Assembly (NCBI GenBank): GCA_036924085.1
Contig: JAVGWX010000004.1
Coordinates: 45,415,293-45,479,292 of the forward strand
Length of the DNA stretch: 64,000 nt
DNA from: Ariolimax columbianus
Lineage: Eukaryota; Mollusca; Gastropoda; Stylommatophora; Arionidae
Direction: 5' to 3'
The notes under the pieces were generated by a model, which had not been told where the DNA came from, did no database searches, and worked only from the letters and a program-made list of their open reading frames with translations. This document shows, piece by piece, positions 11,145 through 20,375 of the stretch; the stretch's first letter is position 1, and every line of letters begins with the position of its first letter. The translations under genes and the position numbers were made by a program.

Positions 11145-11411
11145 ACCCCACACCGCGATTCAAGTACGTATACAAGATGGACATGACGTCGTGCGACATC
11201 CAAGCCGAAAGCTCAGGATTGAGTCGATTGCAGACATTCAGTTGGGAGGTGCACAGTAGTTGCCGACGCTTGTAGAGGCCATCTGGAACCAGAGAAATGG
11301 GCACGACTGAAAAGATCGGCGAACACCCCGGCAAGTCAGCCTCCTCAGCCCCGTTGTACGATCTGCGACAGGGACTGCCACTCACGTACCGGCGTTTGCA
11401 ACCATAGATGA
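11145..11411 (+). pseudogene. Decayed C-terminus of an RTE-like reverse transcriptase, copy 1
   Basis: Plus-strand frames give TPRFKYVYKMDMTSCDIQAE (compare the RFKDVCKRDMKA-type block after the thumb of many RTE-like ORFs). A second frame gives HLEPEKWARLKRSANTPASQ, then QPRCTICDRDCHSRTGVCNH and a stop at 11409-11411. The CxxCxxxCxSRxGxxxH ending is a motif I associate with the C-terminus of such elements. The two blocks are in different frames, so at least one indel has occurred. The opposite strand is open for 168 codons over 11143-11649, but that frame has no recognisable content and I regard it as chance. Confidence 0.5.
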
Positions 11412-12514
11412 CTGTGTCGAAATACGGGAGACAGAGCTGGGCAAACTTCGCCAGGGCGCCAGGCGCATGATGATCAGTGACTGAGACGCCAATAAACTGA
11501 TGAATATTAAATGTATTTACTTGTCTTGGCTTGGCTTCGTTTGTTCTCCATCTCCCGCTACCAAACCATGACACGGGCCTAAGTAGCAGAACGCAGTCCA
11601 GAGAACGGAATGCGTTATGTCGATATTTGCACCTTTCGGTCCAACACATCCGACTTCAGCAAGCATTTTTTGAGTACCGGGTTAGCATTCCCTCTTCGAT
11701 CCCTTCTCCTTAACCAGTCTGCTCTGTTGCAGCCTGTTTTCTAGAATACTGCGCGGACGTGTAGAACGGCCTTGGCAGCTCCGGTTCGCTAGCCCTTACG
11801 CTATCAGTCAGCTATGGCTCGATGACCGCTGCAGCTCATGCGCTGCTCACCATCTTGATCCAGTATTTACTTGATTTTGAAGAAATATGATCATGACAAT
11901 AATAATGGGCTTATCGCCGTCGATGAGAATAACCAACATCATCATGTGTCATACTGCGCCCTTTAGTCTGTGGGCGGATGCGTGCATGACAGATTAAGCC
12001 AACACCAGCTGGTGCTGGTTTTGTCTCTACTCTATACTTCCACCCTCGCTAACTGCATGCAAGGCTCTATTTGGCCTCGCCTTTTTCAGGCTAAACGATT
12101 TACTGCCAGGATTCACTGAATCGCTTTTATTGACGTCCAGGTGATCGCCTTGCTGCGCTAAGCTCGCTAAACAGTAGTTTTTTTTTGGAACCTTTCACTT
12201 GACATTCGAGAAACTTGGCCAGTCTATCTCACTTTAACTTTCTACAAAAGTGTATGAATAGTGTAGTAGTAATGTAAAGAGTATGGTTATTTGTGATGTG
12301 GTCTTGTAGCCAATTTGGAGTTTGTGTCATGTAGAAATGATTCAACCTCTTGGCGTGTTTGGCGTACACATTCCAGCTCTCTCACCCATAGATCAGGGTT
12401 TAGAGACTAGCCGGATGTTTGCCAATCAGGTTAGTTGCTTTTTAACGATATACTTCATTTAAACATTCAAATCTTCTTCGGGCAATATCAGGTAGTACTA
12501 TTTACTCATGTTTA
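11412..12514. other. Unassigned sequence, copy 1
   Basis: Mixed-composition sequence without a recognisable domain, repeat period or RNA gene. A 12-bp palindrome CACCAGCTGGTG lies at 12003-12014. Stop codons are frequent in all frames beyond 11720. Confidence 0.5.
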
Positions 12515-12683
12515 TCTTCTTTTTCTTTCTCTTCTTTTTCTTCTTCTTTCTCTTTTTATTCGTCTTCTTTTTTTCTTCTTCTTCTTCTTCTTCTTCTTCT
12601 TATTCTTCTTCTTCTTCTACTTCTTCTTCTCTATTTTCTTCTTCATTCTTTACTTCTTTTTCTTCTTCTTTTCCTTCTTTTTC
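12515..12683. repeat. CTT/pyrimidine microsatellite tract, copy 1
   Basis: About 169 bp almost entirely T and C on the plus strand, with a near-pure CTT core. It translates to Phe- or Ser-homopolymers that have no biological meaning. The tract is 166 bp in copy 2 and 172 bp in copy 3, so it is length-variable in steps of three. It lies immediately 5' of the Jockey-like element at 12746-15605. Confidence 0.92.
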
Positions 12684-12745
12684 TAGCTCACCGACAATTG
12701 TATTAAGTCTATACGTAAAGGCCAGTTCTATGGACAAAGTCTACT

Positions 12746-13954
12746 GTGGTGGGGAGTTCTTCAAGACGCTCACAAAAGTGTGTATGTGTGGGTTCATCTC
12801 CGTGGGTCAGTATTCACAACGCAGTTGCTTTAGCATGTTACAGTCTTGACAAAGGAAGGGTTCTGATACTAACACGTAACTGCATACCGAGGAGCGCGGT
12901 AGCTGTCAATCACACTGGACAAGCAGAAATTGTAGGACTCGACATAATGACATAAGAAACGAAGATCCACATCTTCAACCTGTATGGCCCACCCATCAAA
13001 GACCTGTCCCTCTCGAGTATGGAAATCAAGAACTCCAGCTGCCTAGTAGTTGGAGACTTCAACAGCCACTCGGAGAGATGGGGATATTCGGACACAGACA
13101 ACAGAGGAGATGAAGTGGAAGACTGGGAGATAGACACAAATCTCTATCTTTACAATAGGCTGGAGGACAGCCCTATCTTCTACTCTAGAACATGGCATAC
13201 CACCTCTACTCCAGACTTGGCCTTTTCCACGGTTGATATTCACCACAAAATAGACGGCCAGGTGCTCAACCAATTGGCAGGTAGCGACAAAAGGCCAATT
13301 AGGCTAGAAATTGATATGGAAGTAGGCCCACAGGAAATAAAAGCGCTCCCACGTTGGAACTATAAACGATCCGACTGGGACAGATTTGCAATTCTGACAG
13401 ATCGGCTATGTGAAACCATCAACACATGGAATAACAATATGAAACCTATGGTGGAAAGCCTAAGCAAAGCAATAATGCAAGCAGCCACCGAAACCATCCC
13501 AAGAGGGGCAAGGAAAAACTACAAGCCATATTGGAATGATGAATTGCAGGAAGCGGAAGACGAAGTCTCAAATGCTAGGAACATGGCAGAGAGAGAACAA
13601 TCTATGGAGGCAAATATCGCCCTCAAGGCTATCACGACGAAATACAAAAGAACACTAAACCATATAACAAGAGACAGCTGGACAAATAAAACAGAAAGCC
13701 TCAATTTATATAAAGAAGAGAACAAACTATGGAAGTTAGTCAGAGCCATGAATGACGAAACACCATCAAATAAACAAATTACCATCAAGTATGGCGACAA
13801 AATGCTTACTGGAAAAAAAAGCAGCAAACGCCTTTATAGAACGAACACTATTCCAGAGCAAACCACACTGATGTCCTTACAGACAGGCACACAGACAATA
13901 ATGAAGAACAAAAGAGCCACGACAACATCAATATGGCACCAAAGGAGCACATGA
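12746..13954 (+). pseudogene. Jockey-like endonuclease domain (5'-truncated), copy 1
   Basis: Exonuclease-endonuclease-phosphatase fold of a non-LTR retrotransposon, the nuclease that nicks the target for reverse transcription. Visible blocks are DKGRVLILTRNCIPRSAVAV, QAEIVGLDIMT, an in-frame TAA at 12953-12955, then IHIFNLYGPPIKDLSL. From Met 13019 the frame is open for 311 codons with VVGDFNSHSERWG (catalytic D/N at residues 13 and 15), RTWHTTSTPDLAFST, and GSDKRPIRLEI at residues 88-98. The last block is normally SDH; the catalytic His is replaced by Lys (13289-13291). The N-terminal catalytic Asn and Glu blocks are missing. A frameshift in the A-run near 13811-13818 ends the true frame. 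All three copies share these defects. Confidence 0.88.
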
Positions 13955-15106
13955 TGGCAATACTAACAATGAATAAAAAGGAAGAGGCCATGAGAACTCG
14001 ATGAGAAAACCATGAGAAAAAGAAATCGCCCGGAAAAGATGGGGTAACACGAAATGCTGATGGAGTTGGGCCAAACAGCAAAGAGGAAGTTACTATCAGT
14101 CCTGAACCAAAGCTGGAAAAGGGGAATTGTACCTCAGACATGAAAAGACGCTGTACTTATACCAGTACCAAAGAAAGAAAAAGATAGAACAGATCCAAAT
14201 GGATACAGGCCTATCAGTCTACTGAGCTGTGTAGGTAAACTGATGGAACGTATGATAAACACCAGACTGATGTGGCATCTGGAAGAAAAACACATAATAA
14301 TTCCACAGCAAGCAGGCTTTAGACAGCACAGATCCACTGAGGACCAGATCACTCTCATAGCCCAGTTAATAGATGATGCTTACCAGGAGAAAAAACACAC
14401 AGTAGCGATTTGGGTGGATTTAGAGAAGGCATTTGACAAGGTGTGGATAAAGTGACTTAAAGTCAAGCTACGAAGAAGTGAAGTTTGTGGGAAAATGTAC
14501 AGATGGATCAGCGACTACCTCGAAAACAGAACATCCATAGTTCAAGTACAATAGCAGATGAGCAAAACGGTGACACTTCAGCAGGGAGTACACCAAAGGG
14601 GAGTACTGTCACCAACACCTTTCCTGGTGTATATAAACAACATCACAGAGAATCTACCAAGAAGAGTCCACAGCTCCATGTTTGCAGACGATCTGGCTAT
14701 GTGGACGTCTGAAAAAAATCTCACCATAGCAAGCAATCGGATGCAGCAGGCCCTAACATCGTTGGAGGAGTGGGCGAACTCATGGCTGGTCAAAATAAAT
14801 GAGGAAAAAACAACATGTACGATATTCTCGCTTTCAAACAAACTCCAGAACACCAAAATAAGTCTTAGCGGCAAATATCTGCGGGCAAATGGCAACCAAA
14901 ACTACCTGGGAGTCACATTTGATCGGTGCATGACATGGAAAAGTCAGATCGAGAGAAACCGAATGAGAGCCAGACAAAGAGTGGCAATCATGAGGAAACT
15001 TGCTGGCACAAGCTGGGGAACAGACGAAACTGTACACTGGAAGAGTGAGACCAGTTCTCGAGTATGGCATTGCGGCATGAGCAACAGCAGCAAAGGTGAA
15101 CTTTGA
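13955..15106 (+). pseudogene. Jockey-like reverse transcriptase domain, copy 1
   Basis: RNA-directed DNA polymerase of the same element. In order: KKKSPGKDGVTREMLMELGQ with indels, VPKKEKDRTDPNGYRPIS, MERMINTRLMWHLEEKHIII (14243), AGFRQHRSTEDQITLI, motif A WVDLEKAFDKVW (Asp at 14417-14419), a TGA at 14453-14455, ISDYLENRTSIVQVQ, then a stop. From 14558 come VTLQQGVHQRGVLSP (the usual PQG is HQR here), MFADDLAMW (FADD codons 14681-14692), LEEWANSWLVKINEEKT and NYLGVTFDRCMTWKSQI. The FADD catalytic pair is intact, but stops and frameshifts break the chain into at least three pieces, so no active enzyme is encoded. Confidence 0.92.
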
Positions 15107-15133
15107 TACAATTAGCAAACTTCAAACCAAGCC

Positions 15134-15605
15134 ATGAGAGTTATAACAGCAGGCATGAAGTCAACGCCAATTGTAGAACTGGAAAAGATTAGAAATCTGC
15201 AATCCATGACCGACAGAAGAGACTGCAGAGCCCAGCAGCAAGTAGAGAAACTCAGAAGACTGACAGACCACCCAATGCATCAGAGACTAAATAGATTTGG
15301 AAATGGGAAACTAAAGCGAAGAAACTTTGCAGAAATAGCCAAAGCAAAGATGAGCGAAGACACTATGAACACATTAACACCAAACCCCATCCCTACTGTA
15401 CGCAAACCTACCTGGAAGCAGCATATCATTCCGGAGGTGGTAGAAAATATACCAGATATTTGAAACAAGAACAGCCAGACTGAAAAAGAAAGAAGAGACA
15501 TAACACTGAGGTACATAACGAAAAACTACCCAAGCATGGACTGGACCCATGCATACACCGACGGGTCTGTAACAAACACAACACATAAAGGAGGGGCAGA
15601 GGTAT
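15134..15605 (+). pseudogene. Jockey-like RT C-terminus and truncated RNase H start, copy 1
   Basis: Begins MRVITAGMKSTPIVELEKIR, the thumb/connection segment (A-RVITGG-KSTPI-E-E in relatives). It continues through QQQVEKLRRLTDHPMHQRLN to a TGA at 15461-15463. The same frame then reads RRDITLRYITKNYPSMDWTH and YTDGSVTNTTHKGGAEV, the first strand of RNase H with its catalytic Asp at 15560-15562. Element sequence stops at about 15605; the rest of RNase H and the 3' tail are missing. RNase H would remove RNA from the cDNA hybrid in an intact element. Confidence 0.85.
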
Positions 15606-15689
15606 TCCATTTCTCAATTTTGTGCATCGGTTGAATTTACAGTGAGCTAAACTGCGAGAACTGTTACCGGTAAAAGTGTTACTGGTAAG

Positions 15690-16085
15690 CTACATAAGCT
15701 GTACAGTGGTGAATGCTCGGAATGTATTGCCATATGAAGTAGTTTTAGGCTGGAACAATTAATGCATTTCAGAATAGATTGGATGCACATAGCTTTTAGA
15801 GCTAGGAAATGTAAATGAAACTGGTTGTTTACAGACTCTGCATAGTTTTCTAAGCCGGTATAAACACGTAGTCTTCTAAACCAGTATAAAGATATAGTCA
15901 TTCTAAGGCAGTATAAAGACATCGTCTTCTAAACCAGTATAAAGACATCGTCTTATAAACCAAGATAAAGACACAGTCTTCTAAACCAGTATAAAGTTTC
16001 AGTCTTCTAAGCGAGTAGAAAGACATAATCGTCTAAACCAGTATAAATAGGTAGTCTTCTCAACCAGTATAAAGACGTTAACTTA
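15690..16085 (+). mobile_element. CR1/L2-like retrotransposon 3' end with 26-27-bp tail repeats, copy 1
   Basis: Plus strand 15690-15810 decays from a CR1/L2-like C-terminus (VVNARNVLPYEVV corresponds to VNxWNxLPxEVV). It continues as AGGAAATGTAAATGAAACTG and ACAGACTCTGCATAG, which recur inverted at 20095-20170 in the sister copy, where the coding part is better preserved. Downstream lies a 26-27-bp tandem repeat. Confidence 0.78.
15846..16076. repeat. 26-27-bp minisatellite in CR1/L2-like 3' region, copy 1
   Basis: About eight to nine imperfect units of CTTCTAAACCAGTATAAAGA plus CATCGT. Variants include TTCTAAGCCGGTATAAACAC and CTTCTCAACCAGTATAAAGA. A single unit is present at the corresponding place of the inverted relative at 20100-20125. 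Confidence 0.85.
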
Positions 16086-16784
16086 GTTACATATTGTACA
16101 TTAAATGGAGAGTATTTCTCTTTAGCCCAAAAATGAAAGGTGTTTACTGCACGCGGCTGTCCATTGGTGATCATTCTTATTCAGCAAATGATGTTAACTG
16201 TAGATGTCACGTTCCCCTTCTCGGAATAATGTTTTTAAATACATAAAATACAATAGCAAAGAACCAGTTATATAGAAATAGTTAAAAAACAAACACAAAA
16301 GTACATGTGATATATGTGTCTTTCTTAACAATTTCAATAGAAATACAATACATTTAATATAGAAGAAAGTTAATTTCATCATTGTTTGAATGAACGTGCT
16401 GCGTATATATGCAAGGCTGAGGAACGGGTCACAAAGATCAAGAAATGCTGACCGCGTGAAGGCTTGTTGTTTCTCTTTCTCGAAGAGGATTCAACTGTTG
16501 TGTTGTACAAACCACACGTTTGCCATGTTAGACATCTAATCTGTTTTGATTTGTTTTTCTTTTATGCTACAAATGTCGAAAATCCATATTTGCAGAGATA
16601 TATTGTTGGAAATGGAATGAAAACTTGCATAGCTCGCTTTACAAGATAATGCTAGTTTACTAACTGCTATTGTAGATAGTCTGTTCACACCAGGACTGTG
16701 TCCACGTGCGATCTAGCCCGGTGGGTTTAACAACTAGCGAAATGTAAAAGTACTGATGAGCGTAAACACAACTCAACGAAGTCC
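16086..16784. other. AT-rich unassigned sequence, copy 1
   Basis: No open frame, repeat or transposon signature that I can recognise. A and T runs dominate 16200-16380. Confidence 0.5.
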
Positions 16785-17047
16785 AAAATCTATACCTGAA
16801 TTTAAAGTACAACCAAGATAACGATCACAGGCAAGGCAAAGACCAAACATAAAGTTATTTTAGAACAACAGAAGATTGAGAAAGTCACAAGCTTTGAGTA
16901 CCTCGGCTCAGTTATAAGCGCCAATGGCTACGGCAATGCAGAGGTTCAATAAAATGAGAAACTGATGACAGAACATTAATAAAATGAAAATAACTATTCT
17001 GTGAACTTGCATTATACCGATGAAGACATACGGATGTGAAACATGGA
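16785..17047 (+). pseudogene. RTE-like reverse transcriptase fragment, copy 1
   Basis: One frame reads VILEQQKIEKVTSFEYLGSV then ISANGYGNAEV before a stop. A second frame ends KTYGCETWT directly before the poly-C run. These correspond to the (V)TSFKYLGSVISADG and LLYGCETWT blocks that close the palm/thumb of RTE-like and related endonuclease-reverse transcriptases. The roughly 35 residues between them are scrambled. It probably belongs to the same insertion as 18325-18571, which has the matching C-terminus in the same orientation. Confidence 0.75.
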
Positions 17048-17068
17048 CCCCCCCCCCCCCCCCCCCCC
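17048..17068. repeat. Poly-C tract, 21 bp, copy 1
   Basis: 21 uninterrupted C; 10 in copy 2 and 22 in copy 3. It sits at the junction between the plus-strand RTE-like fragment and the minus-strand CR1/L2-like fragment. Confidence 0.95.
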
Positions 17069-17074
17069 ATGCAT

Positions 17075-17740
17075 GTATTAAAAAATATTTCCTAATATCG
17101 AATCTGGACCTCTCTTTAGTTAATGTGTAACTATGCCCTCTTGTTATATTTGGTGGCTGTATTTTTTTTTTTAAACTTGTTATAGTCTAATTTATCCATT
17201 CCTCTGATCATCTTATAAGCCTGTATTAAGTCACTACGAATTATTCTCTCTTCTAGACACTGTAGGCCGGTTTTTCCTCATAACTGTAATTCTGCAATCC
17301 CACTATCAGCGTTGTCGCTCTTTTTTGAATTCTTTCCAGCATGTTTGTATCCCCTCTATGATAATGACTCCACGCCTGTACGCATAACTCCAATCTAGGT
17401 CTAACTAATGCTTTATACAGTTTGACTATCACTTCCTTGCTCCTATGTTTAGTATTTATGTTTATCATACATAACATTGCATTTGCCTTTTTAATTGCTA
17501 CCTGAACTTGCTCACTCACCTTACCTGTATGATCTAGTATAACTTCTAAGTCCATTTCCTTATCTATCTTTCTAATATTGTTCTCTCCCATTCTGTAATT
17601 ATGTTTCATATTGGATCTACCCATGTGGATGACTGTACATGTATCTACATTAAACTCCATTTGGGAACCTACAAACCACTCTCGAATTTTATCTACATCC
17701 GATCTCAATATATCCACATCTGCTTGAGATATAGATAAAG
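17075..17740 (-). pseudogene. CR1/L2-like retrotransposon RT C-terminal half, copy 1
   Basis: Minus-strand blocks in order: DVDKIREWFVGSQMEFNVDT, CTVIHMGRSN, DLEVILDHTGKVSEQVQVAI, KKANAMLCMINI, KEVIVKLYKALVRPRLELCV, QAWSHY, RIQKRATTLIVGLQNYSYEE. After a stop at 17253 come LEERIIRSDLIQAYKMIRGM, DKLDYNKF and RERSRFDIRKYF. This is the standard order of the thumb and C-terminus of CR1/L2 elements (ALVRPxLEYCVQAW..., RRLRGDLIQAYKI, RFDVRKYFFSQR). It ends near the poly-C run. Together with the adjacent Jockey-like piece it forms one open frame of 210 codons in this copy. Confidence 0.85.
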
Positions 17741-17757
17741 ATATATATATATATATA
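17741..17757. repeat. AT dinucleotide run, 17 bp, copy 1
   Basis: A pure AT run at the junction of the CR1/L2-like and Jockey-like pieces; 15 bp in copy 2 and 17 bp in copy 3. Its length decides whether the minus-strand frame 17885-17253 is continuous. Confidence 0.9.
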
Positions 17758-17799
17758 CTATAGATCCTAATTAATTTCAAGCAAAATTGGTTAGTAAAC

Positions 17800-18290
17800 A
17801 ACATCTTGTCTCGAAAGCTAAAATAGGACACTGGCTGTTGCCAATTGTTACTTCTTTTGTCGGTATACAGCGGGCAGGACTGCAAAATATATTATGCCTT
17901 CATGGGGGCTGTGCCGCAGGCACACATTTCTGTAGTGCCAATCTTGAACTTATTGTACAGATGGCATCTGAGTCTGTTGTGACCTGTGCGTAGCCGGAAA
18001 ATGATCATCTGGTCTCGCCTGGAGAGTTGATGGTAGGCATCGTTTTCTATGTGGCCAATGTGATCCTATTTTCCATTTTGCACTGTACGTTGTCCTGATG
18101 AATGCTTTAGTTTCATTGTATGTGATGTCTGTATCACTCTGCTGCAGTATTCCTCGCTCTCTGGCGAGCCTGTCCGCCTCCCCGTTGCCTGGAATGTCTC
18201 AGTGCGCTGGTGTCCATTGGACTGCTTTTTTTTTAAGCACTGGGCTCTTGAGGGCCATTACACTGCTAGGTCGTCTGTGAAAATGACCAC
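17800..18290 (-). pseudogene. Jockey-like (second subfamily) RNase H C-terminus, copy 1
   Basis: Minus-strand translation: SDTDITYNETKAFIRTTYSA with KWKIGSHWPHRK, a frameshift, MIIFRLRTGHNRLRCHLYNK-like sequence, a C-x-C motif region (GTAPMKA), then QSCPLYTDKRSNNWQQPVS. The layout matches the tail of 9082-9540 (TYEEFKRFIRARYMAKWETE, then ICPTYENQRKHMWPSPV), but the sequence is clearly a different subfamily. It is truncated before the C-terminal residues and is followed by an AT run and CR1/L2-like sequence. Confidence 0.78.
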
Positions 18291-18324
18291 TTGCTTTGCT
18301 GTATAATAGTTTGACCACATCAAA

Positions 18325-18571
18325 CGCCATACTGACCTAGAAAGAACGATACAGGAGGGTTTGGTGTTTGAAAAGCGGGGCTGAAGCAGACCGATGAAAA
18401 GATGGAAACAAGACATCACGGAGGTCATGACGATGACAACGATAGAGGCGATACTTCTGGCTAGAGATCGAGTTACAGATCGTTTGTTGTGAAAGTGATT
18501 TTCTGCAAATGACATGCAACATGATGATGATGATGATGAAGATGATGATGATGATGATAATAATGATGATA
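18325..18571 (+). mobile_element. RTE-like 3' end with GAT-repeat tail, copy 1
   Basis: Plus strand gives ERTIQEGLVFEKRG, then RPMKRWKQDITEVMTMTTIE and AILLARDRVTDR. These match the typical RTE-like ending L-ERT-M-G--E-KR-RGRPK-RW-DDI-----S--EA--LA-DR--WR. A run of ATG/GAT repeats follows at 18521-18571, the kind of short tandem-repeat tail RTE elements carry in place of poly-A. It is probably the far half of the element beginning at 16785. Confidence 0.75.
18521..18571. repeat. GAT microsatellite, copy 1
   Basis: ATG/GAT repeats with one GAA interruption (shared with copy 3, absent from copy 2), followed by ATAATAATGATGAT. Confidence 0.92.
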
Positions 18572-20094
18572 AAGATGAAAGTGAGCGATTTTTTGTGCTA
18601 TGTAATAATGCTTGTTATGGTATATAAAAATATATGTGACTTTATTGTTGACGTAGATCTAGCAAATACTATTTTCATTTATAAACATCATTGCATAATT
18701 TCAGAAGTGCCGGTTATGCTAGCAATCAGCTAGAGGTTAGTGATATTTAAGATAATATCTGTGGGTAACTGAGACGCTAGTCCGGTCAAGCACACCATAT
18801 TGCCCAGGACGTTGCGTCAGGGTCAAACACAATGTTTTTCGTCCATCACGAGCCTTTACTTTTTGCACCCAGCCAGTCCATCCAGTCGAGTATTCTGTAA
18901 ATCCGGGTTGTGGATAGGTGGGAAGATGGGAACTGCATATTCGCAGTCAGTGAAAGCAGAGAAAGTTTGCTTCGCGAGACGGTGATCATGATTGTCAGCA
19001 AATCCATGTACCTCAGCCGCTTTATTGCTCAGCAAGGTGTCCCGCAACTGACGCAGCTTTTTTACTGTAGTTTAGCTTGTCAGTGGACCTACGCTCTCTT
19101 CTCGCCCGTCGTCACAGGACTCGACTGTGTTAGTACTGGATACATGAAAAGAGAATGACTTGCGCGATGAATTTCCTTTAAGTGAGAAAGGGTTGCGCAG
19201 TTTGTCGACCACACTCTCTCGCTCGAGTCCAACTTTAACCAGTGGCAAGACAAGTCAGGACGACTGGATATGAGCTCGGGTGCAGTGGTTGACCACGGAT
19301 GCTCAAGTGCCTGGCCGTGTTCTGTGCAGTCCACACCGATCAGCACATTTGCATTCCGTTCTCTGGACAACATTCTGCTACTTAAGCCACATCAGGGCTT
19401 GGTGGTGCAAGATTGAGAACGAACGACCCTAAGCCAGCAAGCCATATAATAAAAAAACAGAATGCGATACTGGAGAAAACACTAAAAAGCTATATTTCTT
19501 TTTTTTACTTCGTTTACCGTGGTTCCTAAGAGGCAGTATATTGTTCTGTGTTTTGCACTTTAGAGCCTGGTTAAACCATATTCAGCACGAAATTTAATAG
19601 GTGTACGACCCAGTCAGATCAGGAATCTGAACACAGACATGTTTTGTTTGTGAGCCATCGAAACTTCGCAACCACGTATGAACACTTCTATAAAAGCTTA
19701 ACACATGCAATTCCAAATTCATATCTTTTATATCGTTATCGCTGCTTGTTTCAAATCTATCAATAACATGACCTCCCATAGTGTATCCGGGGTCATTACT
19801 GAGAATGGTAGAATATAACCGCCACAGAATACTGTCACAGTAGATCAAGGGCAATCAATCTTAAGGTGAGCTATGTATGTGTTTCTCCTGAGTGGCCAAA
19901 ATAATCATTGCATGTTGAACGCGAGGACTAAGAGTTGTCCATGGATGTGGCAATCTCAAAATGTAGAAATTATCGCTAACCTATTGCAAATAACTAGAAA
20001 AAGTCTTTCCTAAAAGCTGGTTTTGGTAAGTCAAATACAATGATGGACCTATGCTTCAACAAAAAGAGATGAGTGATCTTGATTTAACTAAACT
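18572..20094. other. Unassigned sequence with a GC-richer island, copy 1
   Basis: 18790-19400 is visibly richer in G and C than its surroundings and is open on both strands for 60 to 95 codons (minus strand includes HDHRLAKQTFSAFTDCEYAV and NANVLIGVDCTEHGQALEHP). I recognise no family, and the frames are not joined by clear splice signals. 19400-20094 has nothing identifiable. Confidence 0.45.
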
Positions 20095-20375
20095 TATCGT
20101 CTTTATACTGGTTTAGAAGACTATGCAGAGTCTGTACGCAACCAGTTTCATTTACATTTCCTTGCTCAATAAGCTATGCGCATCCAATGTATTCTTAAAT
20201 GCATCAACTGCCTCTGCTTACATCACTTCCTTGGAAATGCATTCCAAGCATTCACCCCTCTCTGACTAAAGAAATATTTCCAAATATCCAATCTTGACCT
20301 TTCTTTATTTAATTTGAAGCTATGCCTTTTTGTTCTGATTTGATTGATTGAACTCCATGCATGTATTGAAAGGCG
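20095..20375 (-). pseudogene. CR1/L2-like retrotransposon 3' end, copy 1
   Basis: Minus strand reads RHSFKLNKERSRLDIWKYFF, then SQRGVNAWNAFPRK, a stop, then AVDAFKNTLDAHSLLSKEM-like residues. This is the conserved CR1/L2 C-terminus RGHSxKLxKERxRLDxRKYFFSQRVVNxWNxLP. The 3' region continues with sequence shared with 15770-15880 in the opposite orientation and one copy of the 26-27-bp tail unit. Confidence 0.83.

Noticed and set aside
11143..11649. 168-codon open frame on the minus strand, present in all copies
   Set aside because: No recognisable domain, and the opposite strand carries RTE-like C-terminal blocks. Persistence across copies follows from recent duplication, not selection.
12003..12014. 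Palindrome CACCAGCTGGTG as an operator-like site
   Set aside because: A 12-bp palindrome in 64 kb of repeat-rich eukaryotic DNA is unremarkable and has no gene beside it.
12515..12683. Long Phe- and Ser-homopolymer open frames
   Set aside because: They are translations of a CTT microsatellite and change with its length between copies.
13019..13954. Functional 311-residue endonuclease gene
   Set aside because: It lacks the N-terminal catalytic blocks, carries SDK in place of SDH, follows an in-frame stop and ends by frameshift.
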